From positions 1-19,599 of the forward strand of contig FLMG01004391.1 of the NCBI GenBank assembly GCA_900088475.1: a stretch of 19,599 nucleotides of DNA. The letters are read 5' to 3'. Both the position numbers and the translations under genes were made by a program. Each line of letters opens with the position of its first letter. Within the stretch, counting starts at the first letter, position 1. The notes under the pieces are model-generated. The model saw only the letters and a program-made list of their open reading frames with translations, made no database searches and was not told where the DNA came from. Origin of the DNA: Hyphochytrium catenoides (taxonomy: Eukaryota; Sar; Hyphochytriomycetes; Hyphochytriales; Hyphochytriaceae). Shown here piece by piece: positions 17,401 through 19,599 of the stretch.

Positions 17401-19543
17401 GAGGATACTATAAGAGGTTGCTCGTTTGGCTTACATTAGAGGCAGTCCCTTGGCTCTCTCTCTTCTGTCCAGCTCTCTCCTCCCGCATGTCTCTGCGTCT
17501 TTGATTTTTCTCCTAACGGTCTCCTCGAGTGAGTCCGATAACGTTCTCAGCGCTTGTTCCCATCTCTTTGATATAGAGTAGAAAGCGAGAGTGAGGGGCG
17601 AGAGAGAAGGAGAAGGGTTTATAGCCCTTAGGAAATCATCGTAGGAGGAGATAGACAAGGAGAGACTAGGACAAGAGAGACAAGAGATAGAGAAAGCCAG
17701 GAACACAGCGACCGAGAAACAGAGGGAGACAGAGAGACAGACATGCACAGAGAGAGAATCACAGAGAGGATGAGAGAGAGAGACGGAGAAAGAGAGAGAG
17801 AAGACGAAAGGGAGAGAGAGACACTTACCGCTTTCCCTTCTTCAGTAATGTTTGCCTCTGTGGTGTCTGTCCGGCATTCTAGCCTCTGCATCTCTCCAGC
17901 GAGTTCGTGCAGTTCATCTATCTTTTGATAGGAAAGCTCGCAGTGGGGCAGCTGAGAGTTAAGGGGAGGACTACTTCGTGAATAGATTATGAGAGTAAGG
18001 CTAAGAAAGAGAGATCGCTAACGCTCTAAAAGGAAGAGAGAACGAAGCGCTAGGATAGTAACTTTTGATGGAGAGAAAGAGAGAGAGAGAGAGGCCGGGG
18101 AGATAGGGGAGGAGAAAGAAATGAGAAGAAAGAGGAAGAAGAGCAAGTGCACAGTCAGGCTGGTTGGCCTGCAAGTGCCCTCCAAAAAACGAAAACGGAA
18201 GAGAGACGACAAAATAGGGGAGAAGAGGAGAGAGAAAAGAGAGGTTAAAGAAGAGAAGGTCCAAAGTGTCGAAAGGATATGAAAGTAGCGATCAGGACTG
18301 ATCTGGTGAGCAGGTCTTCTTCCTCCTCCTCCAGGTCATGAAATGTCTGATCTGCATCGTAAATTGGCGATGAGTGCCCTCCTTTCCCTGTCTCTTCTTG
18401 TCTTCTCCTTCCTTTCTCCTTCCTCCTCCTTCTCTTCTTCTTCTTCCTCGTCTTCTTCTTCTTCTTCTCTCTCTCTCCCGCTGTCTCTCTCTTTCTCTTC
18501 TTCTCTCTCTCGATCTCTTTCCTCTCTCTCTCTCTTTCTCTTCTTCTCTCTCTCGTTCTCTTTCCTCTCTCTCTCACTCTTTCGCTCTCTCTTTCTCTCT
18601 TTCTCTTTCCTCCTGCCGCTCTCACCGGCCTCTCTGAGCTCCTTGAGGAGCCTCTGCACTTCGTTTTCGCTAAGGTGACACCTTTCCTCAAGATTTCTTT
18701 CTCTCAGCTCTGTCTCACGGATGTGCTCTTGAAGCTCTTCGTACGCCTGGAGCCAATAGCGAGTACAAAGAAAAGGAAAATAGAGAAGGACGAGAAGGAG
18801 AGGGGTAAAGAGTAAGACCAAGAGAGAGAGAGAGAGAGAAAGACAGAGGGAGAGAGAGAGAAGAGAGAGAGAGAGAGCGAGAGAGAGAGAGCGAGAGAGA
18901 GAGAGCGAGAGAGAGAGAGAGAAAGAGAGAGAGAGTAACAGGCGGCGGCGGCGGCGGAGAAGCGGCATACCTCACATCGCTGCCGCTGTCTTGTTATTGC
19001 CAGCTTCGCGTTTCTGACAGCATTCTGAGAATCAAGAGAGAGGGAGACGGAGAGAGAGAGAGAGAGGGAGAGGGAGAGAGACAGACATGGCCAGCCACGA
19101 AGGGAGCACGCAGCAGAGATCATTGAGAGACAGAGAGAGAGAGTAAGTAAGAGACGAGAGATACGGGCGAGCGAGAGAGAGAGAGAGGAGTGAGAAAGGA
19201 AAGAGGAAGCCCATAAAGAGAGACGGCAACGAGAAAGAAGCGCATTAGTGGGCGAAGACCAGAAGGGATAGTGAAAGACAGACAAAGCAGGGAAAGGAGA
19301 GACAAGGATTCTCGTCTCGAATGCAGCGCCATGGGCAACAGAAGAGGATGCACATTATCTTAATCCTCTCTCTCTTTCTCTTTCACCTTAATCCTCTCTC
19401 TCTCTCCTCTCTCCTCAGCCCCATCTCCTCTTCTCTCTCTCCTCTACCTGCACTTCTGCCTCGGGCCTGACATTGGCAGCCAGCCATTGCCAGAGCTCCA
19501 GGAGTGGACCGCGAGCCAGGGCGCGAAGGTCGGCTGACGTTAG
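14499..19543 (-). CDS. HAUS5: Augmin complex subunit HAUS5/AUG5-like coiled-coil protein (18 exons, 5' end outside window)
   Basis: Exons in transcript order: 19543-19448, 19024-18971, 18746-18626, 18351-18299, 17951-17829, 17565-17435, 17280-17247, 17138-17008, 16935-16842, 16728-16447, 16038-15838, 15748-15666, 15399-15336, 15238-15164, 15077-15040, 14916-14858, 14759-14704, 14621-14499. All phases agree; 605 residues are visible (human HAUS5 633, plant AUG5 about 790). The start LTSADLRALARGPLLELWQW followed by V.PE..VQ..VRN recalls the AUG5 N-terminal block (D.IRK..RG....W......V.SE..V..IRRN). Long Glu/Lys/Arg helices follow, and QSPSGYLMP recalls an AUG5 mid-region motif. Augmin binds spindle microtubules and recruits gamma-tubulin for branching nucleation. 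Weak points: the donor at 18298 (GTCCTG), the donor at 15837 (GTGGCC) next to an in-frame TAG, and the end of the ninth exon (GCA|GTATCC also fits). Otherwise it is an unidentified coiled-coil protein. Confidence 0.55.
15806..15831 (-). other. In-frame TAG followed by a strong 5' splice site in the HAUS5-like gene
   Basis: Reading the exon with DRQWVRSC through QSPSGYLMPIVA gives a TAG at 15831-15829. Only 21 nt later lies GCG|GTGAGT, the best donor in the neighbourhood (GT at 15807-15806), in the same phase. The next exon (15748-15666) is clearly coding and needs phase 0. A weak donor GTGGCC at 15837 avoids the stop and keeps phase 0, and I used it. Confidence 0.55.
16039..16446 (-). other. 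GC-AG intron in the HAUS5-like gene
   Basis: The exon ends IEQFQ with CAG|GCGAGT (donor at 16446) and the next begins after CTCTCCAG at 16038 with DRQWVRSC. The junction is phase 0 on both sides. The nearest GT alternative (GTCTAA, 5 nt later) would break the frame. CAG|GC followed by GAGT is the usual strong context of a GC donor. The intron contains a (GA)n tract at 16256-16281. Confidence 0.7.
17339..17820. repeat. GA-rich microsatellite stretches in introns of the HAUS5-like gene
   Basis: On the plus strand 17339-17377 and about 17637-17820 are GA/CAGAGA simple sequence. They lie in the introns 17281-17434 and 17566-17828, so the transcript reads CU-rich there. Short open frames in them are low-complexity. 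Confidence 0.85.
18378..18613. repeat. Long polypyrimidine tract (CT/CTT) on the plus strand
   Basis: About 235 nt of almost pure C and T, with (CTT)n and (CT)n blocks. It lies in the intron 18352-18625 of the minus-strand gene, so the transcript is GA-rich here, opposite to most other introns of that gene. Mirror-symmetric purine/pyrimidine tracts of this size can form triplex (H-DNA). Confidence 0.85.
18821..18957. repeat. GA microsatellite followed by a (GGC)n run
   Basis: 18821-18935 is (GA)n with CGAGAGAGAG variants, followed at 18941-18957 by six GGC-type units. It lies in the intron 18747-18970, immediately downstream of a 54-nt exon. The transcript reads CU-rich. Confidence 0.88.
19034..19200. 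repeat. GA-rich microsatellite
   Basis: GA/GGGAGA simple sequence at 19034-19082 and again around 19124-19190, inside the first visible intron (19025-19447) of the HAUS5-like gene. The other part of that intron, 19363-19442, switches to CT on the plus strand. Confidence 0.85.
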
Positions 19544-19599
19544 CTGAGATATCACCTATCGAATCATAACCATTAGCCTCTTCTCTCTCTCTCTCTCTC
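19544..19599 (-). other. Intron fragment and CT microsatellite at the window edge
   Basis: Read on the minus strand this is the end of an intron, finishing GATATCTCAG before the exon at 19543. The last bases (19582-19599) are a CT repeat on the plus strand. The upstream exon(s) with the start codon of the HAUS5-like gene are outside the window. Confidence 0.6.

Noticed and set aside
18131-18180. A micro-exon after CACTTGCAG on the minus strand (ANQPDC...)
   Set aside because: The acceptor is good, but the only near donor would give about 16 nt and the rest runs into low-complexity sequence. The neighbouring exons join in phase without it.
18343-18678. Plus-strand Ser/Leu/Phe-rich open frames
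   Set aside because: Simple-sequence translation of the polypyrimidine tract and antisense to the spliced gene.
18245-18968. Long minus-strand open frames very rich in Arg/Glu or Ser/Leu
   Set aside because: They are translations of GA/CT microsatellites. Only the 121-nt and 53-nt blocks inside them have mixed composition and proper splice sites.

Overview
The window is nuclear DNA of an intron-dense eukaryote, probably a unicellular lineage, of roughly balanced base composition. Almost every coding block is cut by introns of about 55 to 425 nt, mostly GT-AG, with very variable donors (GTAAGT, GTGCGC, GTCAGG, GTACTC, GTTCGT) and acceptors that include AAG and GAG. Three protein genes can be assembled exon by exon. 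At every junction the reading phases agree. The lineage cannot be fixed from this sequence. F-BAR, SMP, PH, RAD50 and augmin parts are all eukaryotic, and the standard genetic code fits.

Region 1 (1-661): a CT microsatellite, a GC-rich inverted repeat and the 5' flank of gene 1.

Region 2 (662-5495, + strand): a 7-exon gene for a protein of about 1201 aa. The order is an N-terminal membrane anchor, an F-BAR-like coiled coil, an SMP lipid-transfer domain, a low-complexity linker, a PH-like domain and a disordered tail. It looks like an ER-anchored membrane-contact-site protein. I do not know of a described protein that fuses F-BAR and SMP, and this is the most novel item here.

Region 3 (5496-6385): intergenic. 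It holds a poly(A)-like signal for gene 1, then a TATA-like element, a small palindrome and a cluster of three E2F-like sites upstream of RAD50.

Region 4 (6386-14103, + strand): a complete 20-exon RAD50 of about 1345 aa, with Walker A, Q-loop, zinc hook, ABC signature, Walker B and H-loop all present. A recent 123-nt tandem duplication copies the end of exon 14 and its 5' splice site.

Region 5 (14104-14498): a short tail-to-tail intergenic stretch with hairpins and motifs resembling tRNA D-arms.

Region 6 (14499-19543, - strand): an 18-exon, 5'-truncated coiled-coil gene that I read as the augmin subunit HAUS5/AUG5 (moderate confidence). It has a GC-AG intron, an in-frame TAG followed by a strong donor, and introns full of GA/CT microsatellites. 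Two of those introns are complementary and flank a single exon. The window ends inside its 5' part.

The three genes do not form one pathway. RAD50 acts in DNA double-strand break repair, HAUS5 in spindle microtubule branching, and the F-BAR/SMP protein probably in lipid transfer between membranes.
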